Source: DTWD01 sp963662965
Lineage (GTDB): Bacteria > Acidobacteriota > Vicinamibacteria > Vicinamibacterales > UBA8438
Direction of reading: 5' to 3'
DNA: 64,000 nt
Assembly (NCBI GenBank): GCA_963662965.1
Contig: OY759970.1
Span: forward strand, 3,968,001-4,032,000
The notes beneath the pieces were generated by a model. It did no database searches. It saw nothing but the letters and a program-made list of their open reading frames with translations, and was not told the DNA's origin. This document shows positions 17,523 to 25,216 of the stretch, piece by piece. The translations under genes were made by a program, and so were the position numbers. The stretch's first letter is position 1. Each line of letters starts with the position of its first letter.

Positions 17523-18529
17523 CGGGTCCTTTCGAGCGCCTCGGCCCACCGCTCGCGCACGTCACGCAGCGTCGGGACCGGCTGCAGGAGCAGCGCACGC
17601 GCCACGTGCCGCACGAGATTTCGGTCGGTCTCTTCGGTGATGTACTCCACCGGCGATTTCCCGTCGACCCGCGCGAGGAACAGTCCCGGCAGGAGTCGTG
17701 CGGTGCGCCCCTCGAGCGTGGCGTGCGCGTCCCAGGTGGTGGCGCTCAGGTATTCGTCGGCCAGCACATCGAACGACCGCAAGAACTGATCCGTGGCTGA
17801 GCGTGTCCAGAGGCACTTGAGCAGCAAGTGGTTGAGACAGAAGGCGAGGTCGAAGGCTGGATCGCCGTACCAGGCACACTCCGCGTCGAGAAAGAGCGGG
17901 CCCTTCGGTCCCACCAGGATGTTCTTGGGACTCGCGTCGCCGTGGACGAGCGCCTGTTTCGTGGCGGCGGTGTCGGACGCCAGCTGCCGCAGCGGTGCCG
18001 CGAGGTCGTGGTGCCGTGCCGCCGTGGCGAGGAGGTACGGTTCGAGCCTGATCGCGTAGAAGATGTGGTCCGTCGGAAAGCGCTCGCGAATGTCTGGCCG
18101 GTTTGCGGTGGCTCCATGAATCGCCGCCAGACGCTGACCGACCGCTCGGGCTGTCGCCTCGTCGGCGATCCCGCGCCGCAGCTGATCCTTCCAGAGCGGG
18201 TAGGTGTCGCCGTCGAGGTACTCCATGACGAAGCATCCGCTGTCGACGTCGTGGCCGACCAGCGGGGGGACACTGTCTGGAGCGACGCCGGCGGCGACCT
18301 GCAGCCACTCCCACTCGTACTGATTGCGCTCGACCGGCGCTTCCCAGACGGCGTTGACTTTGAGCCGCGGGAGCGCGCGTTTGACGCACACCGGTCCGCC
18401 CGGCAGGTTCACCCGCCAGATGTCAGACGAGACGCCACCCGCGAGCGGTATCATGGCCGGGACCGTCTGCTGGTCGACGAGGTGGAGGCGTCGCAGGGCA
18501 GCCAGAATGGTCGGGTCGGGTTCCGGCAC
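17519..18529 (-). CDS. APH-fold phosphotransferase (small-molecule kinase)
   Basis: A 336-residue kinase of the aminoglycoside/choline/methylthioribose kinase fold. Visible: PLAGGVSSDIWRV (P-loop-like), CVKRALPRLK (ATP-binding Lys), catalytic LVHGDASPKNIL and the Mg-binding LFLDAECAWYGDPAFDLA. This fold phosphorylates hydroxyl groups of sugars, choline, homoserine and similar acceptors. Its stop overlaps the enolase-like start, and a 2-hydroxyacid dehydrogenase is divergently transcribed 29 bp away, so a hydroxyacid kinase (for example a glycerate-2-kinase-like activity) is a reasonable guess. Antibiotic resistance is less likely in this context. GTG start at 18529. Confidence 0.85.
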   Translation of the reverse strand: MPEPDPTILAALRRLHLVDQQTVPAMIPLAGGVSSDIWRVNLPGGPVCVKRALPRLKVNAVWEAPVERNQYEWEWLQVAAGVAPDSVPPLVGHDVDSGCFVMEYLDGDTYPLWKDQLRRGIADEATARAVGQRLAAIHGATANRPDIRERFPTDHIFYAIRLEPYLLATAARHHDLAAPLRQLASDTAATKQALVHGDASPKNILVGPKGPLFLDAECAWYGDPAFDLAFCLNHLLLKCLWTRSATDQFLRSFDVLADEYLSATTWDAHATLEGRTARLLPGLFLARVDGKSPVEYITEETDRNLVRHVARALLLQPVPTLRDVRERWAEALERTR

Positions 18530-18558
18530 GGTGGGCTAATGATATCGGTGCGCCGATC

Positions 18559-19503
18559 ATGAAGGTCGTGTTTCACTCGGCGGCCGGCCCGGGGTTGCGC
18601 ACTCGGTTTGCCGAGCTCGCGCGTCAGGGACTCGCCGTCTCGAGTTGCCCCGAGACGGACCGCGCTCGTTTCGACGCCCTGCTGGCCGAAGCGGAGGTGA
18701 TCTGGCACGTGCTGGAGCCACTGACCGCGTCCATCATCGATGCCGCGCCGCAACTCCGTCTCATCCAAAAGATCGGTGTCGGCGTGAACACGATCGACCT
18801 CGCGGCGGCCAAGCGCAACCAGGTGGCGGTGTGCAACATGCCGGGCACCAACACGCAGGCGGTGGCGGAGATGACGTTGATGCTCATTCTGATGACGCTT
18901 CGCCGCGCGAGGCAGCTCGACACCGAGACCCGCGCCGGCACGGGATGGGATCTCACGGTCGCCTTGCAAGACGGCGCCGGCGAGATTGGCGGGCGGACGG
19001 TCGGGCTGGTCGGGTATGGCGCGGTGTCGCGGTGGCTCGCGCCGGTATTGGCCGCGATGGGCGCGCGGGTGCTCTTCACGTGCCGGAGCGAGAGACCCGA
19101 TCGCGTCGGCGAGCCACGGGCGCTCGACGCGCTGCTGGCCGAAAGCGACATCGTGTCGCTGCATGTCCCGCACACTCCCGAGACCGATCGGATGATCGAC
19201 GCCGAGGCGATCGCTCGCATGAAGCCGGGCGCCATCATCGTCAACACTGCGCGCGGCGCGCTGATCGACGAAGCCGCGCTGGACGCCGCGCTGCGGGCCG
19301 GACACGTGGCTGCGGCCGGACTCGACGTCTTCGTCGCCGAGCCGCTGCCGGCGGACAATCCGTTGCTCGCCCTCGACAACGTGGTGGTGACGCCACACGT
19401 GGCCTATCTGACCCGCGAAACGATGGAGCGGAGCGTCGCGGTGGCGGCAGAGAACTGCCGACGGCTCGCGGCGAATGAGGACTTGCTGCATCGCATTGTG
19501 TAG
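18559..19503 (+). CDS. D-isomer-specific 2-hydroxyacid dehydrogenase
   Basis: A 314-residue NAD(P)-dependent dehydrogenase. Substrate domain, then Rossmann motif TVGLVGYGAVSRWLAPVLAAMG at about 147-168, substrate Arg in IIVNTARGALIDE, Glu in AAGLDVFVAEP and the catalytic His in NVVVTPHVAYLT, all in the standard order and spacing. It reduces a 2-keto acid such as hydroxypyruvate or glyoxylate, or a sugar-acid analogue. It is divergent from the kinase/enolase-like pair. ATG 18559; the stop TAG (19501-19503) is the first three bases of the R1 repeat core. Confidence 0.9.
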   Translation: MKVVFHSAAGPGLRTRFAELARQGLAVSSCPETDRARFDALLAEAEVIWHVLEPLTASIIDAAPQLRLIQKIGVGVNTIDLAAAKRNQVAVCNMPGTNTQAVAEMTLMLILMTLRRARQLDTETRAGTGWDLTVALQDGAGEIGGRTVGLVGYGAVSRWLAPVLAAMGARVLFTCRSERPDRVGEPRALDALLAESDIVSLHVPHTPETDRMIDAEAIARMKPGAIIVNTARGALIDEAALDAALRAGHVAAAGLDVFVAEPLPADNPLLALDNVVVTPHVAYLTRETMERSVAVAAENCRRLAANEDLLHRIV

Positions 19504-19533
19504 ACGGGGCCGGCGGCCCCGAACCCCGCCGCG
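19501..19533 (+). repeat. GC-rich hairpin repeat R1, copy 4, overlapping a stop codon
   Basis: TAGACGGGGCCGGCGGCCCC then GAACCCCGCCGC; hairpin CGGGGCC-GGC-GGCCCCG. The repeat supplies the TAG stop of the dehydrogenase. The corresponding R2 part lies at 21488-21525, beyond the IS, so the composite repeat was split by the insertion. Confidence 0.7.
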
Positions 19534-19702
19534 GTCTTTTCTCAGATAGGGCTTACCGCCCTAAGGGTTCGCGCAGAAATAACTCCAGTGTTGTTGGCGG
19601 AATTCTAGCTGACGGGTTTCCACCGAGTTGAGTCCGCCGGCCCTCTCGACCCTGAAATTGCAGCCTGTAGCACCGATGGCCACCCGCGGCGAGGTAGCAA
19701 GG

Positions 19703-19744
19703 TAATGATAGAGTATCTCCTTTGCAGGTGTTACTCTATCATTA
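19703..19744 (+). promoter_or_regulatory. Perfect 13-bp inverted repeat ahead of the transposase gene
   Basis: TAATGATAGAGTA (19703-19715) is repeated exactly inverted at 19732-19744 with a 16-bp loop. The last base of the right arm is the A of the ATG at 19744. It could be an operator for the winged-helix-like N-terminal domain, or an mRNA hairpin hiding the start codon. Confidence 0.6.
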
Positions 19745-20529
19745 TGCGAACCGAACACTATCGCGCGCGGGACCTCACCACGTTGTTGCGGAAGCAGAAG
19801 ATCGCCACGATGACCGAGCTGAAAGACGTCCTGGGGAGCGCAGCGGACATCACGATCTTCCGGAAGCTGGCGGAGCTGTCCTATCAGACCAGCTACTCCC
19901 ACCGCGGGCGATATTACACGTTGGCCGATATCCCCCAGTACGATGCGTGGGGCCTGTGGTCGTATCGCTCGGTGTGGTTTTCGCGGCGCGGGACATTGCT
20001 GGCCACCGCGGAAGCGCTGGTCCAGGAGGCCGACGCCGGATTTTTCGTGGCCGAGCTCGAGGGGGTCCTCAACGTGGAGGTGAAGGGGGCGTTGCTGAGG
20101 CTGGTCCGTCAGCAGAAGCTGGCGCGTGCGTCCTTCGCCGGGCGCTATCTGTACTGTTCCCCCGATACCGCCACGAGGGACGCTCAGCTCACCGCGCGCC
20201 GGGTCCGTGACGCGGCGACCCCACTCGGGGGGCGGCTGCCGCACGTCGATGTCCTCCCCGATGAGCTCAAGGCATCGATTGTGCTGTTTTTCAGCCTGCT
20301 CGATGAGCAACAGCGACGCCTGTACGCCGGCCTGGAGTCGCTCAAGATGGGCCACGGAGGCGACCAGGCGATCGCCGACCTGCTGGGGCTGGACGCGGGG
20401 ACCGTGGCCCGCGGGCGGCACCACCTCCTGGACCGCGATGTGACTGTCGAGCGTGTCCGCCGGGCTGGCGCCGGACGCCGACCGGTGGAAAAAAAACGCC
20501 AGCGGTCATCGCGCGCATCGACGAGCTGA
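19744..20529 (+). CDS. IS first frame: winged-helix-like domain plus transposase N-terminus
   Basis: From ATG 19744 a 261-residue frame; an in-frame ATG at 19705 inside the inverted repeat is an alternative start. Residues 1 to about 150 look like one or two winged-helix domains (ARDLTTLLRKQKIATMTELK, HRGRYYTLADIPQYDAWGLW, FFVAELEGVLNVEVKGALLR, FAGRYLYCS). The last 85 residues (LDEQQRRLYAGLESLKMGHG, IADLLGLDAGTVARGRHHLL) match the helical N-terminus of ISAzo13 transposases, and end just after the A8 run. Frame 0 then stops at 20527-20529. A stable product of this frame alone would be a DNA-binding protein that could regulate transposition. Confidence 0.75.
   Translation: MRTEHYRARDLTTLLRKQKIATMTELKDVLGSAADITIFRKLAELSYQTSYSHRGRYYTLADIPQYDAWGLWSYRSVWFSRRGTLLATAEALVQEADAGFFVAELEGVLNVEVKGALLRLVRQQKLARASFAGRYLYCSPDTATRDAQLTARRVRDAATPLGGRLPHVDVLPDELKASIVLFFSLLDEQQRRLYAGLESLKMGHGGDQAIADLLGLDAGTVARGRHHLLDRDVTVERVRRAGAGRRPVEKKRQRSSRASTS
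20489..20496 (+). promoter_or_regulatory. A8 slippery site for -1 frameshifting
   Basis: GG-AAAAAAAA-CG. A -1 slip here moves from ...VEKK-RQRSS to ...EKK-TPAVIARIDELM and then directly into the second frame (MTHETAGDP). The in-frame fusion restores a continuous ISAzo13-type transposase, so programmed frameshifting (or transcriptional slippage) is likely. Confidence 0.7.
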
Positions 20530-21443
20530 TGACGCACGAGACGGCGGGCGACCCCATGTCCGGGTTGAAATGGACCCGAAGGACCACCGAGAAGATCGCC
20601 GCCGAGCTGCAGTCGCTTGGCATCAGCGTGGGCCCACGCACCGTGGCCAGGCTGCTCACGCAGTTGGGGTTCTCCTTGCGCGTCAATCAGAAGAAACGCT
20701 CCACTGGCTCGCCGGCACGGCGGAATGAGCAATTCGAGCAAATCGCCTCGCTTCGGGAGCGTTTCGTCACTGACGCGGCGCCGATCATCAGCGTGGATAC
20801 CAAGAAGAAAGAACTGGTTGGCCACTTCAAGAACGCGGGCGTCGCCTGGAATCGTGCGCCCGTGGTTGTCAACGACCACGACTTCCGGTCCGAGGCCGAG
20901 GGGATCGCGATTCCCTACGGCATCTATGACCTGCAGGCCAATCGCGGCACGATGTTCGTCGGCACGACCTACGACACCCCGTCGTTCGCCGTGGACGCCA
21001 TCGAGCAGTGGTGGCGCACCGAAGGCGCGACGCGCTACCCCGGGTCCCGCGAACTGGCGATCCTCGCCGATGGCGGAGGAAGCAACGGCGCCAGATGCCG
21101 CGCTTGGAAGTTCGGGCTCCAGCGCAGCCTCTGCGACCGACATGGCCTGTCGATCACCGTCGCTCACTACCCGCCGGGAGCCTCGAAGTGGAACCCGATC
21201 GAGCATCGACTGTTCAGCGAGGTGAGCAAGAACTGGGCTGGCAAGCCGCTCGACAGCTATGACACGATTCTCAACTACCTCCGAACGACGCGCACCTCAA
21301 CCGGACTCCGCGTTCGTGCTCACCTGGTTCGCCGATCCTATGTGAAGGGCATCAAGATCGCGGCGGCAGACATGAACACGCTGGCTCTGGAGGAGCTCGA
21401 ACCCCTGCCCGCCTGGAACTACACGCTCCAACCCCGCTGTTGA
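20529..21443 (+). CDS. ISAzo13-family DDE transposase, catalytic part
   Basis: A 304-residue frame, but most likely made as the C-terminal part of a -1 frameshift product that enters it near 20496. Signatures: SGLKWTRRTTEKIAAELQSL, ISVDTKKKELVGHFKNAG (first Asp), AILADGGGSNGAR (second Asp), HYPPGASKWNPIEHRLFSEV (Glu) and WAGKPLDSYDTILNYL. These are the standard ISAzo13 catalytic words. ATG 20529 overlaps the first frame's TGA. No damage seen. Confidence 0.9.
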   Translation: MTHETAGDPMSGLKWTRRTTEKIAAELQSLGISVGPRTVARLLTQLGFSLRVNQKKRSTGSPARRNEQFEQIASLRERFVTDAAPIISVDTKKKELVGHFKNAGVAWNRAPVVVNDHDFRSEAEGIAIPYGIYDLQANRGTMFVGTTYDTPSFAVDAIEQWWRTEGATRYPGSRELAILADGGGSNGARCRAWKFGLQRSLCDRHGLSITVAHYPPGASKWNPIEHRLFSEVSKNWAGKPLDSYDTILNYLRTTRTSTGLRVRAHLVRRSYVKGIKIAAADMNTLALEELEPLPAWNYTLQPRC

Positions 21444-21487
21444 AAATGGGGAGTTATTCCTGCGCGGACACTAAGCCCAGTCGCGGG

Positions 21488-21525
21488 CACTCGCGGGGGC
21501 CCGATACCCCGCTCCGTGCCCGCCC
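21488..21525 (+). repeat. R2 half of the GC-rich repeat, separated by the IS
   Basis: GCACTCGCGGGGGCCC...CCCCGCTCCGTGCCC corresponds to the R2 part of copy 1 at 1141-1175. Its R1 partner is at 19501-19533, on the other side of the IS. Confidence 0.55.
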
Positions 21526-21542
21526 TTCTGGAGAATACCGGG

Positions 21543-21548
21543 TAGTAT
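21543..21548 (+). promoter_or_regulatory. Probable -10 element of the LamG-like gene
   Basis: TAGTAT ends 10 bp before the GTG at 21559; no Shine-Dalgarno is present, so the mRNA would have a leader of about 4 nt. Confidence 0.4.
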
Positions 21549-21558
21549 GTGACCTGCC

Positions 21559-22485
21559 GTGGTAAACACCCCGCCCGCCACGTCGATGGTACCGCTGTTG
21601 CTGGTGGCCTATCTCGCAGGCTGTGCTGGCGGCGGTGAGCCCGAGCCGAGCGATGTCGCGTCGCCGGTCGACGCGGCGCCCGACCCCACCGCCGCGCTCA
21701 GTGACGCTCTGACCTTCCACGCGTCGTTCGACGACGGCGTCAACGCCGCGTTCGCGTTGGGCGATCCCCTCGTCTACACCGCGCCCTCATATCGCGAACA
21801 GGACCAGGCGACGTCAGGCATCGGGAATCCGTCGGTCGACGTCGCCCCCGGGGCGGGGCGCTTCGGCGACGCGCTGCGGTTCACGGCGCGAAACCAGCAC
21901 GCCATCTTCTATACGGCCGAGCGCAACGTCGCGTATTCGTCGGAGGACTGGAACGGGACCGTCTCGTTCTGGCTCAGCCTCGACCCTGCTACCGATCTCG
22001 AGCCGGGATTCTGCGACCCGATGCAGATCACCGACGCCGCCTACAACGACGCCGCGATCTGGGTCGACTTTACGCCCGAGAACCCGCGTCAGTTTCGGCT
22101 GGGTGTGTTCGGCGACCTCGACGTCTGGAATCCCGAAGGTCTCTCACCGGACGACCATCCCGGGTTCTCGGACCGTCTCGTGATCGTTGATGATCCACCG
22201 TTTCGGGGCGACCGCTGGACGCACGTCGTCATCACCCACACCGGACTCAATACACCGACGGGCGGCACCGCCAGACTCTACCTGGATGGCGTCCCGCGCA
22301 CATCCACCGCTGACGGGATTGTCGAGCCGTTTACCTGGGATTCGGCCAACGGCGCCATTCGACTCGGTGTGAACTATGTGGGGCTGCTCGACGAGGTGTC
22401 ACTGTTCGACCGCGCTCTCACCGACGACGAAGTGCGCGTCCTGTATCACCTTGACGACGGTGTGGCGACGCTCCATCGGAGGTAG
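21559..22485 (+). CDS. LamG/concanavalin-like lipoprotein
   Basis: A 308-residue exported protein with lipobox YLAGC. A Glu/Pro/Asp-rich linker is followed by a concanavalin A-like LamG fold: LTFHASFDDGVNA at the start, GRFGDALRF, GTVSFWLSLDP, THVVITHTGLN, TARLYLDGVPR and the closing LLDEVSLFDRALTDDEVRVL, which is diagnostic of LamG-like/laminin G_3 domains. Such domains bind carbohydrates or act as modules of enzymes. No catalytic partner domain is present. GTG start without a Shine-Dalgarno. The CMD-family gene follows after 11 bp, so the two are probably co-transcribed. Confidence 0.82.
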   Translation: MVNTPPATSMVPLLLVAYLAGCAGGGEPEPSDVASPVDAAPDPTAALSDALTFHASFDDGVNAAFALGDPLVYTAPSYREQDQATSGIGNPSVDVAPGAGRFGDALRFTARNQHAIFYTAERNVAYSSEDWNGTVSFWLSLDPATDLEPGFCDPMQITDAAYNDAAIWVDFTPENPRQFRLGVFGDLDVWNPEGLSPDDHPGFSDRLVIVDDPPFRGDRWTHVVITHTGLNTPTGGTARLYLDGVPRTSTADGIVEPFTWDSANGAIRLGVNYVGLLDEVSLFDRALTDDEVRVLYHLDDGVATLHRR

Positions 22486-22496
22486 CGGAGGCAGCC

Positions 22497-23120
22497 ATGC
22501 CACGAAGCGCGACCGTGACCGCCATCATGTTGTCGTTCGTCCCGGGGGCCGACGCGCAGGATCGGATGCCGCCGATCCCGGCGGAGTCGATGACCGCGGA
22601 GCAACGGAGCGTCGTCGCGAAGTTCGAGGCTGAACGCGGCACCGCGACCCTTCGCGGGCCGTGGGTCCCGCTGCTGCGGAGCCCGGAGATGCTGCGTCTG
22701 ATGTTGGACGTGCGGAGTCATGTTCGGGACCGCAGTCTGTTGAGCCCAAGACTTACGGAGCTGGCGATCCTGATAGCTGCGCGCGAGTGGACGCAGCAGT
22801 ATGAATGGAGCGCCCACGCCGGAACGGCGGAGCGCGCCGGCTTGGAACCCGCGATCATCGCCGCCATCGCCGAAGGCCGGCGTCCGAAGGAGATGGCCGA
22901 CGACGAGTCGATCCTCTACGACCTGTCTCTTGAGCTCCATCGGAACAAGAGCGTCAGCGATGAGACCTACGCGCGGGCCTTCGCGGTGTTCGGGGAAGAG
23001 GGGATCGTCGAAGCGGTCGCCATCGAGGGCTACTACGCCCTCTTGGCGATGGTGATGAACACCGCGCGAACACCGCTCCCCGAAGACAGAACCGCTGGAC
23101 TGACGTCGTTCCCGCAGTGA
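22497..23120 (+). CDS. Carboxymuconolactone decarboxylase (CMD/AhpD-like) family protein
   Basis: A 207-residue protein; ATG 22497 with GGAGGC just upstream. N-terminus MPRSATVTAIMLSFVPGADA may be a weak signal peptide. The core shows the CMD helical pattern: LLRSPEMLRLMLDVRSHV, LSPRLTELAILIAAREWTQQYEWSAHAG, AIAEGRRPKEMADDE and HRNKSVSDETYARAF. The redox CxxC of AhpD is absent and the conserved YEWSAHAG histidine is kept, like gamma-carboxymuconolactone decarboxylase relatives of unknown substrate. Between the LamG lipoprotein and the NHL gene on the same strand. Confidence 0.85.
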   Translation: MPRSATVTAIMLSFVPGADAQDRMPPIPAESMTAEQRSVVAKFEAERGTATLRGPWVPLLRSPEMLRLMLDVRSHVRDRSLLSPRLTELAILIAAREWTQQYEWSAHAGTAERAGLEPAIIAAIAEGRRPKEMADDESILYDLSLELHRNKSVSDETYARAFAVFGEEGIVEAVAIEGYYALLAMVMNTARTPLPEDRTAGLTSFPQ

Positions 23121-23153
23121 GCAAGGCGGCCATGAGGTAACTGAGGTGTGCAT

Positions 23154-24245
23154 ATGAGATCGACATCGCTCGTCAGCTGCTGGGCAGTTATCGCGCTGCT
23201 AACGACCGCATCGGGTGGTCAGCCGTCGCTCGCGCAAGAGCACGACGTGCCGACGTTCACGGTCGATCCGTCGTGGCCCGACTTGCCGAACAACTGGGTC
23301 CTGGGGCAGGTCGCGTCGGTGACCACGGACGGCGGCAATCACATCTGGGTCCTCCATCGACCGCGCACCGTCCCGGATGAGGATCAAGCGAACGCGGCCC
23401 CGCCCGTGCTGGAGTTCGACGACGCCGGCACGTTCATCCAGGCCTGGGGTGGTCCGGCCACGGACTACGACTGGCCGGCGAACGAGCACGGCATTCACGT
23501 CGATTACCGGGGCCACGTGTGGGTCGGTGGCAACAGCGGGGAGCCGTCGGACGACATGCTGCTGAAGTTCACCGCCGAGGGAGAGCTGTTGCTACAGGTC
23601 GGAGGTAGCGGTCAGAGCAGCGGGAACGCGGATACGCGGAACCTGAAGCGACCGGCCGAGTCGTTCGTGCATGAGGCGACCAATGAAGTCTTCGTGGCTG
23701 ACGGCTACGGCAACCGTCGCGTGATTGTGCTCGATGCGGACACCGGGGCATTCAAGCGGATGTGGGGCGGGTTCGGGAACACGCCGCTCGATGCACCGCC
23801 CGACCGCGACGACCGTCGCGGCGGACCCGAGCACTTTGCCACCGTGCACGGCATCGAGGTCGCGAAGGACGGGTTGGTGTACGTCGCCGACCGGAACAAC
23901 AGTCGGATTCAGGTTTTCTCGAACGACGGGACCTATCGCACGCAGGGCTTTGTCAATCCCGACGCCGAAAGCGCGTCGACGGTGGCCGGTCTGGCGTTCT
24001 CGCCAGATCCGCAGCAGCGGTTCATCTACGTGGCCGATCAGGGGAACTCGCACATTCATGTCGTCGACCGCACGACGCTCGAGGTGCTCGACTCGTTCGG
24101 CACCACCGGTGAGGCCCCGGGGCAATTCCAGGCGCTGCACCACATCGCGACCGATGGCGACGGCAACATCTACACCGCGGAAGCTCAGCGCGGACGCCGG
24201 GCGCAGAAGTTCTCGTTGACGGGAACAAAGGCAGGCGGGCGGTAG
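23154..24245 (+). CDS. Secreted NHL-repeat beta-propeller protein
   Basis: A 363-residue protein from ATG 23154 (GAGGTG just upstream), signal peptide ending QPSLAQ. Same propeller as the lipoprotein at 11535-12692: FTVDPSWPDLPNNWVLGQV, NEHGIHVDYRGHVWVGG, GSGQSSGNADTRNLKRP, TNEVFVADGYGNRRVIV, VHGIEVAKDGLVYVADR, LHHIATDGDGNIYTAEA. It differs in being secreted rather than lipidated. Six-bladed NHL propellers of this group are seen near redox enzymes; catalysis unproven. Confidence 0.85.
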   Translation: MRSTSLVSCWAVIALLTTASGGQPSLAQEHDVPTFTVDPSWPDLPNNWVLGQVASVTTDGGNHIWVLHRPRTVPDEDQANAAPPVLEFDDAGTFIQAWGGPATDYDWPANEHGIHVDYRGHVWVGGNSGEPSDDMLLKFTAEGELLLQVGGSGQSSGNADTRNLKRPAESFVHEATNEVFVADGYGNRRVIVLDADTGAFKRMWGGFGNTPLDAPPDRDDRRGGPEHFATVHGIEVAKDGLVYVADRNNSRIQVFSNDGTYRTQGFVNPDAESASTVAGLAFSPDPQQRFIYVADQGNSHIHVVDRTTLEVLDSFGTTGEAPGQFQALHHIATDGDGNIYTAEAQRGRRAQKFSLTGTKAGGR

Positions 24246-24270
24246 TCGAGGAGAGGTAGCGCGCGCGAAG

Positions 24271-25125
24271 CTACGACTCGGACACGGGCGCTCGCAGGAT
24301 CTCGATCGACGCGCCAACCCACTGGTCCGGCCCTGGGAGCTCCCAATTCGCGGGACTGGAGCCCTCGATCGTCGGGTGCCGCGTATCCGACACCCCTAGC
24401 GCGACCGCGCGCTCGGTCCCATCGCACTGCGATAACGGCGGACCACACCCATTGGTCGGACTCGTAGCGGCGTCGGGAAAGGACACCACGTTGATCCGTG
24501 AGGTGGGCGCTTCGTCGGTCAGCGCCACCGACCCGGTGAGAAACGGTTTGATCTCGTCCAGCTCCACAACCACGATTCGCAGCACGCGCGAGCCGTCTTG
24601 TGTGGTGGTCACGACAGGGGCCGTCGGTGCGTCCGACGATCCCCGTTGCGAACGTACGACGCCAATCGGGTCGGCGGGGTCGACGTTCGAATACCGCAGC
24701 ACGACGCCGGCCGCGCCGCGTGCACCCCCCCAGCTGAATTCGGCGGCCGTTTCCGACCCATCCGCGATCCTGTAGTACACCGACAACTGACACGCGGTCC
24801 CTCGACCGTCCGCCTGGCAGGTCGTGCCATTGAACCCATCCATTCCAGGAATGGGTGTCCACCCCTCAGGTCCGGATGTATTCGGATTCGCCTGGACGCC
24901 GAGGATGGCCACGAGGAGCTCCGCGCTGTCGCTCCCGCTTGGCGGAATGGAAACCGAGAGCGACGTGGCGCCATCGGAGCCAGAGCGGTTGGTTTCGGCC
25001 CCCTCGAAGCTCGGAGTCAAGCCGCAACCGCCCAACAGGAGAGTGGTCGCCACGGCGGCGCACCCTCCCAGTGGGCGCAACGACGCTCTATCATCGTGGG
25101 CAAGCCACGCTCGAATCGAGCACAT
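24271..25125 (-). CDS. Lipoprotein of unknown function, beta-rich
   Basis: A 284-residue lipoprotein: ATG 25125 has AAGGGA 8 nt upstream; lipobox LLGGC. The body is Gly/Ser/Thr-rich and strand-like (SGSDSAELLVAILGVQANPN, GPEGWTPIPGMDGFNG, CQLSVYYRIADGSETAAEF, AAGVVLRYSNVDPADPIGV), a pattern seen in surface-protein modules that describe 'GW-T-V...YYR-A...F-W' strands. It ends with WVGASIEILRAP. I do not recognise a named family. Convergent with the NHL gene and divergent from the LVIVD gene. Confidence 0.7.
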   Translation of the reverse strand: MCSIRAWLAHDDRASLRPLGGCAAVATTLLLGGCGLTPSFEGAETNRSGSDGATSLSVSIPPSGSDSAELLVAILGVQANPNTSGPEGWTPIPGMDGFNGTTCQADGRGTACQLSVYYRIADGSETAAEFSWGGARGAAGVVLRYSNVDPADPIGVVRSQRGSSDAPTAPVVTTTQDGSRVLRIVVVELDEIKPFLTGSVALTDEAPTSRINVVSFPDAATSPTNGCGPPLSQCDGTERAVALGVSDTRHPTIEGSSPANWELPGPDQWVGASIEILRAPVSES

Positions 25126-25202
25126 CGGGATTTCCCTTCTTGTCCACCTTTGTGTCGCAGGACGCGCCGCCAGTATACCGTGTCGTAACTGCTGCGAAGG
25201 CG

Positions 25203-25208
25203 TAGAAT
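25203..25208 (+). promoter_or_regulatory. Probable -10 element of the LVIVD gene
   Basis: TAGAAT lies 8 bp before ATG 25217; no Shine-Dalgarno. The predicted mRNA leader would be about 2 nt. Confidence 0.4.
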
Positions 25209-25216
25209 GTGGCGGC

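Larger units (their letters stand above)
19566..21470 (+). mobile_element. ISAzo13-like insertion sequence with CTAAG target duplication
   Basis: A 1905-bp element. Left end GGTTCGCGCAGAAATAACTC; right end reads as TGTCCGCGCAGGAATAACTC on the minus strand, giving imperfect terminal inverted repeats. Both sides are flanked by CTAAG (19561-19565 and 21471-21475). Inside are two overlapping frames joined by an A8 slippery run, the second being a DDE transposase of ISAzo13 type. The element looks complete and recently inserted, as both frames are intact. Exact ends could shift by 1-2 bp. Confidence 0.85.

Noticed and set aside
16383..17789. 468-residue frame on the plus strand
   Set aside because: Antisense shadow of the enolase-like and kinase genes, which have clear family motifs on the other strand.
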